Of a stretch of DNA of 64,000 bases, positions 43,073-53,325 are shown piece after piece. Under the pieces are notes generated by a model. It made no database searches, was not told where the DNA came from, and worked only from the letters and a program-made list of their open reading frames with translations. The DNA is taken from positions 25,446,863 through 25,510,862 of the forward strand of contig CM057135.1 in the NCBI GenBank assembly GCA_029964075.1, read 5' to 3'. Source of the stretch: Patiria pectinifera. Its lineage: Eukaryota; Echinodermata; Asteroidea; Valvatida; Asterinidae. Numbering within the stretch: position 1 is the first letter of the stretch; every line of letters begins with the position of its first letter. The position numbers and the translations under genes are program-made.

Positions 43073-43215
43073 CAAAAAAAGCGAAACCCAAATGTCGGGA
43101 CAATTGCATACCTGCCAACTGTTCCGATTTAGGCGGAACTGTTCCGATTTCGGAGATAAAAAGTGCCCGAAAATCCCGAATTTCCGATCCGATTTTCCGA
43201 TCGAGAAAGTAAAAA

Positions 43216-43254
<39 letters not shown>

Positions 43255-44563
43255 GCCCGACGCACACGAGAAAAATGTTTTATTGTATTGTATTTGCTAT
43301 TGGCGCTACCGCCCGCTACCATAAAATAAAATCCGCCTCGCTCTTAAAACGGCAATTAACGGGAACTCAAAAACCAGACTCAACGATCATCGAAAGGCCC
43401 ATGCGGCTGTAGGCTGGGGCTGCAGCAGTTCTTGCCACGAGCTTGTGCGATCAGCCCAGCCAAGCCCGCAGCCAATACTGAGACCGTCTACGTCATCCGT
43501 CTGGTGTACTGCCTACTGAATTGCTTAAGCGCGGGCCGCACGGCCGCACCAGGCACGGCGGTGATATTGTATTTGTGCTGTGTTTGTTTGTTTTGTCACA
43601 TAGTCTAGTCTTCGGTGGTTTTTCGTTTTTTTTTTGCGTGCTTTTGACTTTTGTTTTTTTTTTTTTTTGAGCATTTCCTTTACAACAGCATTTTGGAGGA
43701 GGAGAGGACTGAGGATGATTAAAAAGCAGGAGAAAAGCGAGTCAAAAATTCCGAGAGAATATAAATGAAAAATTTGAAATTGTGTAATGTGTAACATACA
43801 CTGTAACGGGCCTATAGCAGGCTATACGGACAATGCAATGATGTACGAACTTTCCCAAATAAAATTGTACTTGTCACACTGAATATCTACATGATTAAAC
43901 TGTGAAAGCATGTAAGTCAGCAGTCATTTATATTTAAATTGTAAAATTGTTTGATCAGCAAAAACCGGCTGGAAAATTTAGATGGATATCATGTAACATT
44001 TTAGGTATATGTACATGTACTTTGTATGATGCCCCTGGACCCCCCCCCATTAGCGCGCGTAGCCGGGCCTGCGCGTCTCACGTATGATGCGTAGGCACCC
44101 TGTAGTGAAGTTCTACATGTAGCACTTTCTAAATCTAGGATATGAAAGCCCAATTCATGAGCTTTCTTTTAGTACAAGCAGCATTCAAATCACTTATATA
44201 CTTTTCAAGTAACAGAATTTTAAACACAACCACCGTTTTAAAGTTCTGTCCATGGATAAAAAAAAAAGGTGTGCGTTCTTTCAGCAAAACGAAAACAATT
44301 CACACACATCCAAATGTAATTTGTTTTCGCTTTGCTGAAAAAACACTTGCCTTCTCGTGATCCATGGACAGAACCTGAAAACTGTGGTTGTGTTTACAAA
44401 TTCCATAACTTTAAAAGTACATGAGTGATTTGAATGATTCTTGTACTAAAAGAAAGCTTATGAATTGGGCTTTCATATCCTAGATTTTGAAAGTGCTACA
44501 TGCAGAACTTCACTAAAACAATGGTCCCGACATTTGGGTTTCGTTTTTTTTTTACTCACCCTG
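43073..44563. mobile_element. mariner-like MITE with long arms, split by a ~1-kb insertion
   Basis: TA-flanked ends CAGGGTGAGTCAAAAAAAGC and its complement ending TTACTCACCCTG, each followed inward by GAAACCCAAATGTCGGGAC. The region 44103-44517 is a ~415-bp hairpin (arms ~200 bp) whose outer end (TAGTGAAGTTCT) should continue directly into GTCCCGAC, as it does at the right. At the left the arm is interrupted by 43107-44102. It lies in the probable HMMR 3' UTR or just beyond. Confidence 0.8.
43107..44102. mobile_element. Unclassified insertion inside the mariner-like MITE
   Basis: This ~1-kb block interrupts the left MITE arm. It starts GCATACCTGCCAACTGTTCC, holds a ~40-bp A tract (43211-43252), a GC-rich middle (43400-43560) and an AATAAA (43858-43863), and ends GCGTAGGCACCCTG. 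The ends are not inverted and no coding frame was recognised. The A tract is internal, so an ordinary retroposon is not clear. Confidence 0.5.
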
Positions 44564-46130
44564 TAGTCCTTGTAGAAGTGTTGTAATAATGTGCCTGTTT
44601 TTCTTTTTCTGTTTTATGTTTTCCATCCATTATGTTTGCGACTTCTAGATCAAAACCTCCAGTGACCTCTTTTTGTAAATATTGATTATTTAAAATGTAC
44701 ATAATTTATTATGAACCTCCGTTTTGCCTTAACATGTCTAAACATGATTCATTTGGACAAGTTTTGTTTGTTTTGTTTTCTGGTTATAAGGCTTAATTAT
44801 AGATACAATTCTTTTGTTATCTTGTACAAGTTTGGAATTTCAATCAGTGAGGCAACGTTTATAAAGTCCTCAGCAGCCAATAGACCTAACCATTCAGCCC
44901 CGCCCTCTGGAGCACGTGCGCGCATGTTGGACATTGTGATTGGTTAAAAACACCATTGTGGGCAGGGCTGAGTTGCTCGGTCTATTATGCCAAACACAAA
45001 AAGGTTTTGCTTGGCCAATAAAGAAAGGTCAGCCTACAAAAAAAAAAAACCCAGAATGGTCGCTCGCTAAAATGTCACGGAGGTGCGTTGAACATAAAAA
45101 TGTGCCAAGATATATCGATAAGATTCAAAATTATGACCCCTCCAATGAGTGTGGACTTTCTTTTTTTTGCGGTGTTTATATTGGTCATTGTGAAGCAGTC
45201 ATTTTCAAGACAATTCTGCCACCAAACAATTTTAAGGAAGTTTGCTAAAAAACTGGCAAGCAAAACAGTGTTGGCAAAAATGTTAATAATGTTGTATCTA
45301 TGGATATCTTGCTCTAATGGTACTCTACAATTTAACTGTTTAGAATGGAAATTCATTTTTTCAATGATTTCTTTATTTTTTTTTAAATGCCGTTCATGGA
45401 TATATACATAACTAACTTACTTTTGATGTAACTATGATAAAAATGATTACGATATCAAATTACATTTACATATTAAATCTTCTCTTGATTGTGTCTGACT
45501 TTTCAGGTTTTGATTTAATACACATACACACTGCATTTTGAACAATTCATTTTTGAAAATACAATGTAGAACACACTTTTGAGTGTGATTTATAAATTTA
45601 ATTTTAAAATGTAATTTTCACACGGATCACAAGCTTATGTTACAATGTTTTAATACTGGAGTTTTTTTTTTTACACACACGCCCACACTTTCATAAATAG
45701 ATTACATTACTAAATCCAGAAAAATAGACTTTTCTGTAACATCTTTCTTTAAAACAATGAATTCAATAAATACACTTCCAAAAGATTCTTTCAAAGTCTG
45801 AATTGTGGATTTACAGTGGAAGACTTAAGTTAGAGATAGTTTGTTCAGAAATATTAAATTACAGGAAAAAATCAAAGAAGACAAAACAAAGTATACAAAA
45901 TATGTTTTTGTAAATATGCAAAGTCCTAAATGCTCTAATCTAAATGAAATTGTGCCTTAACATAATTTGGAATAGGAGTCTTTTTTCTGTTAATCAAAAA
46001 AAGCATTTAGGCCAACTCCAAAGAATAAAACATTGTCAGTGTTTCCCCAAGAAAATGTAATTAATGTGTGTCGTCCTCTTTAAACTCACTTTGTACAATT
46101 AAAGTGCTGATGCCATTTCCGATTTTGATT
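44564..46130 (+). other. AT-rich downstream flank, possible distal HMMR 3' UTR
   Basis: AT-rich with 3'-UTR-like words (TGTAAATATTGATTATTTAAA), AATAAA at about 45021 and 45772. A small inverted repeat is at 44878-44987 (CAATAGACC... and GGTCTATT). No gene recognised. Confidence 0.4.
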
Positions 46131-46133
46131 ATC

Positions 46134-46389
46134 ACTAAATAATGAAAGGTTTGCGGAAACACCATGTGCGAATAATTTCTCAACTAAGAGAATGGTTCTG
46201 AAAAGAACCAGAGGTATAAACTCGACGTTCCGGTCAGTATGCTCTGACCGTCTTCAGGAGAGTCTCCTGAAGACGGTCAGAGCATACTGACCGGAACGTC
46301 GAGTTTATACCTCTGGTTCTTTTCAGAACCATTCTCTTAGTTGAGAAATATTTGCACATCGTGTTTCCGCAAACCTTTCATTATTTAGT
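46134..46389. mobile_element. Near-perfect 256-bp palindrome with hammerhead-like motif in both arms
   Basis: Arms of about 128 bp pair from ACTAAATAATGAAAGG to CCTTTCATTATTTAGT, meeting at CTTCAGGAGAGTCTCCTGAAG. The right arm on the plus strand reads CTGAAGA (46267-46273), a 7-bp stem CGGTCAG/CTGACCG, then GAACGTC. The left arm has the same on the minus strand. A related, looser inverted repeat with TTCTTTTCAGAACC lies at 24425-24517. Confidence 0.8.
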
Positions 46390-48900
46390 ATCTCCACCAT
46401 GCAAAGCCTCAAATCTTACTTGATTATCACTGTTAAGTCCACACTTTGGAAAAAAAATACAGCATTAGATACTCTTTTAATAATGGACAGATCCACTAAG
46501 TCCCGCCCTGTGATGTTTCGACCAATCAAAGCCCTCATTGATGTCCAACACTGCACGCGATATGACGCACGCGCGCGTCTGGAACATGGTGTATCCGGTT
46601 CGTTAGTGTGATGTCAGTTCAGTTTAAACCACGCCCACTGGCATTAAGTACGCATTGGACTGCGTCTGCTAAATACGGTTCCACTGCTACTCCGTGGGCG
46701 TGGTTGAAATAACGTCACACTTTATTACCAACAGGATAGATAGCATTTAGGAGGCACGTGTTGTTAAACACGTGGGCAGGGGGCGGGGCTAAAAACACTT
46801 AATAAAAAAGAAAAGGCCGGGCGGGGCCAGCCACGCACTAGATATCGAGACGGCATGGCACATGTCAAAAATGTCTCTAGCAACAAACTAAAAAACGTCA
46901 TGAAAAATTCCTCACGGAAATCTTTTTAAAAAGTGGCAGTTCAATGAATAGGACGAACAGGAAGACAAGTGCATATGGTGACCTGGAAAATAATTTCCGG
47001 ACCACTGTTCTAGGAAGGTAAGCGAATGATAAGTAGGCCTACACTGGTCGAAACTCATGGTCACATCATTTAAAATTTGATAGTCGTGTTACATGTACTT
47101 CGCGCACATCATTTGCTACTCGCGACGTTCCTCGTAGGGAGTCCTTTTTTTTTGAATGAGATACAAACTTGTTCCATTAAATATCGGGGAAATATTACCT
47201 TAAATATTGGACATAATTGCATTTAAACTTGCTGTGGAAACCGTCAGCAATTTTAGTGTCTTGGAATTTAGTCTGGAACTCGGACTCGAACACAAAATCG
47301 GGCGGAAAACTTCGAAAAATAATATAATTATCTTCATCCTGATGATCCACGTGCCCAAATACCTGTGTGCATTATTTCCTCATTTTGTGGAAAAAAATAT
47401 TAACAGGTTGAAAATCTCGTCGAAATATTTTTACTCGTAATTTTGTGACGGTGACGTCAGCAATTTATATTTGTAAATTAGTGGTATTTTAAAGTTAAAA
47501 AAAAAATCGCTTCGGAAAGAATGTAGTATCCAGACGCCACTTCTTTGGTTGTGTACAAAGTCTATGGAGAGTCGAGTGTATTTTCAAAGTATTTTCTAAC
47601 CACTTTAGAGATATTTCTCAGTCCCAGATTCATGTCTTTTCAACATTTTTACAAAGAAAAACCCTTCATTAACTTGAGATAACATATGATGAAAAAAAAA
47701 AGTGGCGGCAGGATGCAACACTCTTTCCGGAGAATGATTAATACATGTAGTTCGAAAAATAATTGTACACTTGTGGGCCCAGATATTAAATAATTGGGAT
47801 AACTTTTTCACCAAAGTTTAAATTGGATAAAAGTTATTACAGTAAACATGAACAGCGCCCTCAGTCTTTTATACATTTCAATCTGTGTGGTTTGGAACAT
47901 CTTACTATAATTCCAGGAATCTCTGTCTGTCTGTCTGTCCGTCGATTATCTCCAGAACCGGGCACCGTATGAAGTTAAAAATCGGCGGGTATATTTTTCG
48001 GGACAACAGAATGTGCAGTGCAAAGTTTGAAGTTGTTTGGACCAGCGGTTCTCGAAAAAGCTGCAAAAAGCAGTATTTTCTGAGGCAAACGTGGCAGTAT
48101 ATAGCTTAGAACATAACACCCGCACGCACTGCCGTTCTTTTCAATTGTTTACGTCATGTTTAAGCTAAAGCGCGCGTGCTCAATATGACGCAAACAATGC
48201 AAAAAGGATGGGCACGCGCACGTGCATTGCAGGGCGATACACTGTCCAGTATGGGTGAATACTAATGGATCAATGGGTGAATAGCACTGCATGCCATGTT
48301 TTCGTATGTGCACGGGCACATTATTTTTGCAATCGACTGAGCGACCATTGTAGGTGGTCGAACTTCAAACTTGGCAAAAATTTTGACGTAAGTGTGCGTT
48401 CAACCTGTGAAAACAACACCATTGAATCGCGTGCGTTGTTTGCACGAGCAGTTCTCCAAAACTCTGCAAGTATGCAACATATACCAGCGGCAAAGCAATT
48501 TGCGTTTCCCGAACATGCACATTTTAGACGGGCACTGCACTAGTAAGAAGAAAAAAGTGAAGAAATTGTTAGGTCAAAGAAAAACATGTTTTAATAGATT
48601 TGTTAAAAAGCTGTGCTACCAAACACCACCTGACCGATTACTCACATACCAATACACTTTTGAATTCTCCTGAATTTCGAGCAGATCAAGTGAGAACAAG
48701 GCAAGGTGATTTTGTGCTGCACAGACTGTAGAAACAAAAATCTCAGGCTAAAAAAATAGGAAAACCAACTGAATTAATGTTAAGAAGATTAAGGACAACA
48801 TAGAAAGGGGAAAAGGGAAACATTTGTCATCAAGTCCTGGGCCTTTTACTCAATCCAAGGCTTTTTTATAACTAGATTTGGGGGTGTCTGAGTAGTTTTG
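46390..48900. other. Intergenic, repeats only
   Basis: Includes an inverted repeat around 46600-46735 (AAACCACGCCCAC and GTGGGCGTGGTT), the dispersed repeat copy at 47520-47720, a CTGT microsatellite (47921-47940) and GC-rich ACGCGCG stretches near 48115-48230. No coding gene was recognised; open frames at 48265-48673 lack family resemblance and splice context. Confidence 0.5.
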
Positions 48901-48903
48901 TAG

Positions 48904-49306
48904 ACAAGTCCATCACAAGTCCTCACAAGTCCTCACGAGTCCTTACCAGTCCTCATGAGTCTTCACGAGTCCTTATGAGTCCTCACGAGTCCTGACAAGT
49001 CCTCACAAGTCCTTACCAGTCCTCACGAGTCCTTACCAGTCCTCACGAGTCCTCACAAGTCCTCACGAGTCCTCACAAGTCCTCATGAGTCATTACTAGT
49101 CCTCATGTGTCCTCACAAGTCCTTATGAGTCCTCACGAGTCCTCACAAGTCCTCACAAGTCCTCGCACGTCCTTACCAGTCCTCATGAGTCCTCATGAGT
49201 CCCCACGAGTCCTTATGAGTCCTTACGAGTCCTCGCAAGTCCTCACAAGTCCTTGCGAGTCCTCGCAAGTCCTCACAAGTCCCTCACAAGTCCTCACAAG
49301 TCCTTT
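48904..49306 (+). repeat. Tandem array of a 10-bp unit AGTCCTCACA
   Basis: About 40 units of AGTCCTCAC(A/G) with C/T variants (AGTCCTTACC, AGTCCTTATG). The flank continues into CAAGTCAAGTCACAAC and, at 49395-49450, GACTTGTGATGG words like those of the 23478-24153 array. Confidence 0.9.
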
Positions 49307-52300
49307 AGTCTCAAGTCAAGTCACAACTTATTCAAATGAACTGTGACAAAGGCATTCCTTTGTTTGTTGTTCATCACTGTGTTCTTTCTTGTGACTGGAC
49401 TTGTAACGGGACTTGTGAGTTTGTTTTTCACCAGACTTGTGATGGACTTGACTACAGCACCGTGCCTGTCGATCAGCAATTGTTCCTAGCTATGACACCA
49501 TACTGCAAACTGATGAATGAACATTTTATATTCAAATTTTGAGCCTTTTTTGAGAACACATACATGTAGACGTCATTCTGCAAATTAGGGTCCAAAGTTT
49601 GACATTTTTCCTGTCCTGATACCTGTGTACTTTGCCATTCAAGTATCCGTCGTTATTAAAGAATGACTTCAAAGGAATTTTTTTATTTGGTACGAAGGTA
49701 GTTTGCTATTCATAATCAATGTTGGGAGAACTGCATTAATGAGTGCATCAAAATTATAAAATCATGGATGTCAGATGTAACAGGGATAGGTAAAAAAGTG
49801 GACCCCAAATTTATAGAATAACCAATATTTGTCAAGTGACTCAATGGGGTGGAGTCAACGGCGGGGGGCGGGTATTTCCCCTTTATACTTAAAATGGTAA
49901 TCTCCTACCACTCCCAGATTGTTTGCAATGTATGTAAGCCCCCTTAGAAACATTCAACTTCTGCTGTAGGCCTATATGGGTAATTTATATGCCAAAATAG
50001 AAATTAAAAAACATGCTGCAAATGTCATTCATCAGTTTCATGTATGGCCAAGCTTGGTATTTAGTCTTTTTGAATTACGGCAGGCAAAATAGGAGGGCGT
50101 TATTTGAAGTGAGTAAATTTGATTAGATACAATAGAGTTTACGAACTCCAAATAACGCCCTCCTTTTGTGTCTGCCATACTACAAAATTCCACAGACATC
50201 ACCATCAGATCTTAGCACGGGGCATCAGTTAGTGCAGTTTTTGTGGGTTATCTCATCTAACAAGCGACGGCAGAAATCATGCATTTTGAAAAGTGATCAT
50301 GCTGTCAAAAGAATAATGCCATAAATGTCTTTCATTCTTCAGCAGAAATATGGCTGTTTAAGGCTTTTTGTGTGAGTAGAAGTGTTTACAAGACCTCAAG
50401 AGAGTCAAGTAAGTGTGTGTTCACAGTGAAGTTGGACTGTTACACATGCAACATGCAGTGCAGAAGTTTCATAGACCCTTTCACAGAGACCGCCATGTTT
50501 GTGGTCACGTGGTAATCTCGAGGAGCATTGCAATAGAAATATGTCCCATCGTGCCATTGCATCCTGAGCATGAACTATTATTTCTGTTGCAATGTCCACA
50601 GTGATTACCATGTGACCACAAATATGGCGGTATATATGTAAAACAGTTCGTTAACGCTGCTTAAGAAATTTCATGCGTATAAATCTTGAAAAAGGATGTC
50701 AAATGACAAATGCGTTTCCTGAAATAAATCATGCAGTTTTTAATTTAAAAATACCATGCAAAGACACACAGACTCATGCAATACACCATGAAGGATAGAT
50801 GTATTTATTTTGAGAATTATTCAGAGTGAAAAAGTAATTGATAAAAAATGCATTATCGGATACAAATTCAAATAATAAATTCCTCTATTTCAATCAAGCC
50901 CACACCTTCAAACAGTACTTTAAAAAAAACATGCATAATTAATATTTTGTTCATAGGGCTTATTTGCATACTGTGTTAGTTTTCACAAGGGAAAGTTTAA
51001 GCCTCCGAGGAAAAGTAACATGATTATTAATTTCACTTGTTTAAATATTATTGCAATTTTCCACTGTACAAAATATATGAACACACAAACTATACACTCT
51101 TTTCATTTTGTACACAAATGCGCCTTCCCCAGAATGTTTCTAAAGTAAAAAAAAAAAACAGCTTTAAACATGATTTTTCAAACTTTACATAAGAAAAAAA
51201 AAATATTTGAAGAGAAAATAATTTGTACACTCTCATGCTATGTTACAAATGTTAAATAAGTCATGCAGTTTTATATGCAATTGATTTTAATTCCCTGAAT
51301 GCTAAGGAATTAGGTTATCACACCAAGTGAATACTTATCCAAGGATGGTACTTTCAATTAAAACTTTTTTGTTGTTGAAAATCTACAGCATGCAATAATT
51401 TGGAAAATGTCTTGGTCAATCATTAATTTTTACAAAAAAGTTCATGAGATATAGCCATGCTTCATGTATGAGTTATAAAAATGTCCGCAATATGTAACCT
51501 GAAGTTGATTGGTTTTAGTTTATTTTGGCTGCTCAGGAGTAAGCACTCACAAATACCTAACACACACCATAACGTGCCCAAGCATGCAAGTTGGAAATTT
51601 TAACCTAGGCACTGTGGGTAATTTTTTTTTCAACCAAATTACGAATGTCACACTAAGCCCCTTCACGTGCACTATTTCAGCCAAATTTATCAAACCACCA
51701 AATACAATACATGCTGCATTAAGTTTATAAAATTCATCATCAAAGTAATCATTCAAAGAACATTAATTTAAAAATCACACACATGCATTCGTCCGTGGAA
51801 AGTTTCAGCCAATCAAATTGCATTTCTTGTCGCATAATACTTCAAAAAGGTTACCATTGCATTATGGGCGAGGATGGTTTTACAATGACACAATGTTAAA
51901 AAAAAACAGTTAGCTGGCATGCAATGTAAAAAAGTGGGAAATTTTCCACCACGAGACAAAGTTATTTTCATATGTTTAATTAATCTCAAGCAAAAGTTAC
52001 ATCTACATGTACCTTTCAGTGTTGCTTTCCTGTTGCTTCCTCGGAAAAGTTATATTAATGTTTTCATAAAATATTTACTGCCATTTGCTACTTTATGTAA
52101 TGGAAATGGGTGAAGAAGGGGAATAAATATACAAATGTGAGGCGTTCTCGCAAAATGAGATGGAACTGGGCACAGGCCGTACGTAGTGGAGAAAAATGAG
52201 GGGAAAAAGGGAATGGTTTAATTTTTTTTTCTTGATTTTTCCTTTTTGATATTTATAAACTTTGATCTGTCTACTACACATATTTTATAGAAAATTTGTT

Positions 52301-53110
52301 AAAATGTTGAATTATAAGTCAGTGTTTTTAAGGAAAAACAATTGGCATCTACCATTGTCACAACTGTAAAACTTGTAACTTTAAAGGCCTTTTCCTGACT
52401 TTTTGACATGTCGATAAATTTGAACTTTAAACAGCCGTAACTCGTCAACAGAATGCCCGATTGAAGTGCAACAAACGGTATTTTGTTCTCTGTTCTAATA
52501 CCCACAAACCCTCATTTCAACCTCTGTCCAGTTCTCTCTCATTTTGCCAGAGCACCTCACAAATGTTTGGGTAAATTTCAGCCAAATTAAAAAAAACGCC
52601 CAAATCTCACTTTTCGGCCTTCAGCTTGGTAAAATGTTTACCAGTGCATTGTGGGTAAGCTTGGGTCATATGACTCACACACACGTGAACATACACAGAC
52701 AAACTGTAAGAAAGCTCACAAAAAAATTACATGCAGATGTAAATGCAAATGTATCCAGTATGAATTTCAGCCATTACTTAAAATCTCTTCCACTCATGCC
52801 CAAGATTGCAGCCCAAAAAAGTTTCCTGTTGCATTGTGGGATAGTGCCGCATCCGCCAAAGCTAGAAAAGCATTGTCGCACCACAATGGACCTTTCCAGA
52901 TTCGGCCTTAAGCCCCGCCCACCTTTTGTCAGTGCCTGTGACCAAGTTCTACCGTGCCACTGTACCGCGGTCAGCTGATCAAAAGTCGCGATCTGATTAG
53001 TCAATTTATATGCAAGAAGGGTCCATTATGCACAGCTGCACACACACACGACTGCTGTTACATGTACATGTTTTGTTTTACGTACAGCCACACCAACTGT
53101 TCATGCATGC
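49307..53110. other. Intergenic between convergent HMMR and WDR genes
   Basis: AT-rich, with no gene recognised. Two small foldbacks: 50076-50180 (ACGGCAGGCAAAATAGGAGG... inverted) and 50489-50631 (ACCGCCATGTTTGTGGTCAC... inverted). Confidence 0.5.
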
Positions 53111-53129
53111 AAAAGCGGAGCACACATTA

Positions 53130-53135
53130 TTTATT
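53130..53135 (-). terminator. AATAAA poly(A) signal for the WDR gene
   Basis: On the minus strand AATAAATAATG lies about 35 bp past the stop codon at 53169-53171. It is the nearest canonical signal and would give a very short 3' UTR; other TTTATT strings further left are possible. Confidence 0.45.
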
Positions 53136-53168
53136 ATTAATTCATTTGCGCCTTGGATAGAGGAAGGC

Positions 53169-53325
53169 CTAGAACTGGAAGCCAAATGGATCGTCATTCT
53201 TTTCTCGGGAGCGGGACGGGGGTGAGATGGGGGGAGTGTCGGCCAGCTCAAAACACTTGAGGTTCTGGTAGGCGTTGGGTCCGCCACGATCCATGGGGGT
53301 CGGCTTGAGCTTTTCGTGACGTAAC
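53169..53325 (-). CDS. WDR gene, last coding exon
   Basis: The acceptor on the minus strand is CATCAAAG/G; enters with 1 nt completing Arg. Encodes LRHEKLKPTPMDRGGPNAYQ, NLKCFELADTPPISPPSRSR and a short tail to TAG. Pro/Ser/Arg-rich and outside the WD repeats. The pyrimidine tract before the acceptor is weak. Confidence 0.8.

Noticed and set aside
42786..43322. 178-residue minus-strand frame opposite HMMR exon 20
   Set aside because: It is the antisense of a real exon plus a poly-A/T tract, giving a poly-Phe run. No splice or homology support.
48265..48673. Overlapping frames of about 92 residues in the intergenic region
   Set aside because: Two frames overlap without codon bias, and no homology or splice context was seen.
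49107..49346. 79-residue plus-strand frame of SSQVLTSP repeats
   Set aside because: Translation of the 10-bp tandem array; no start context or homology.
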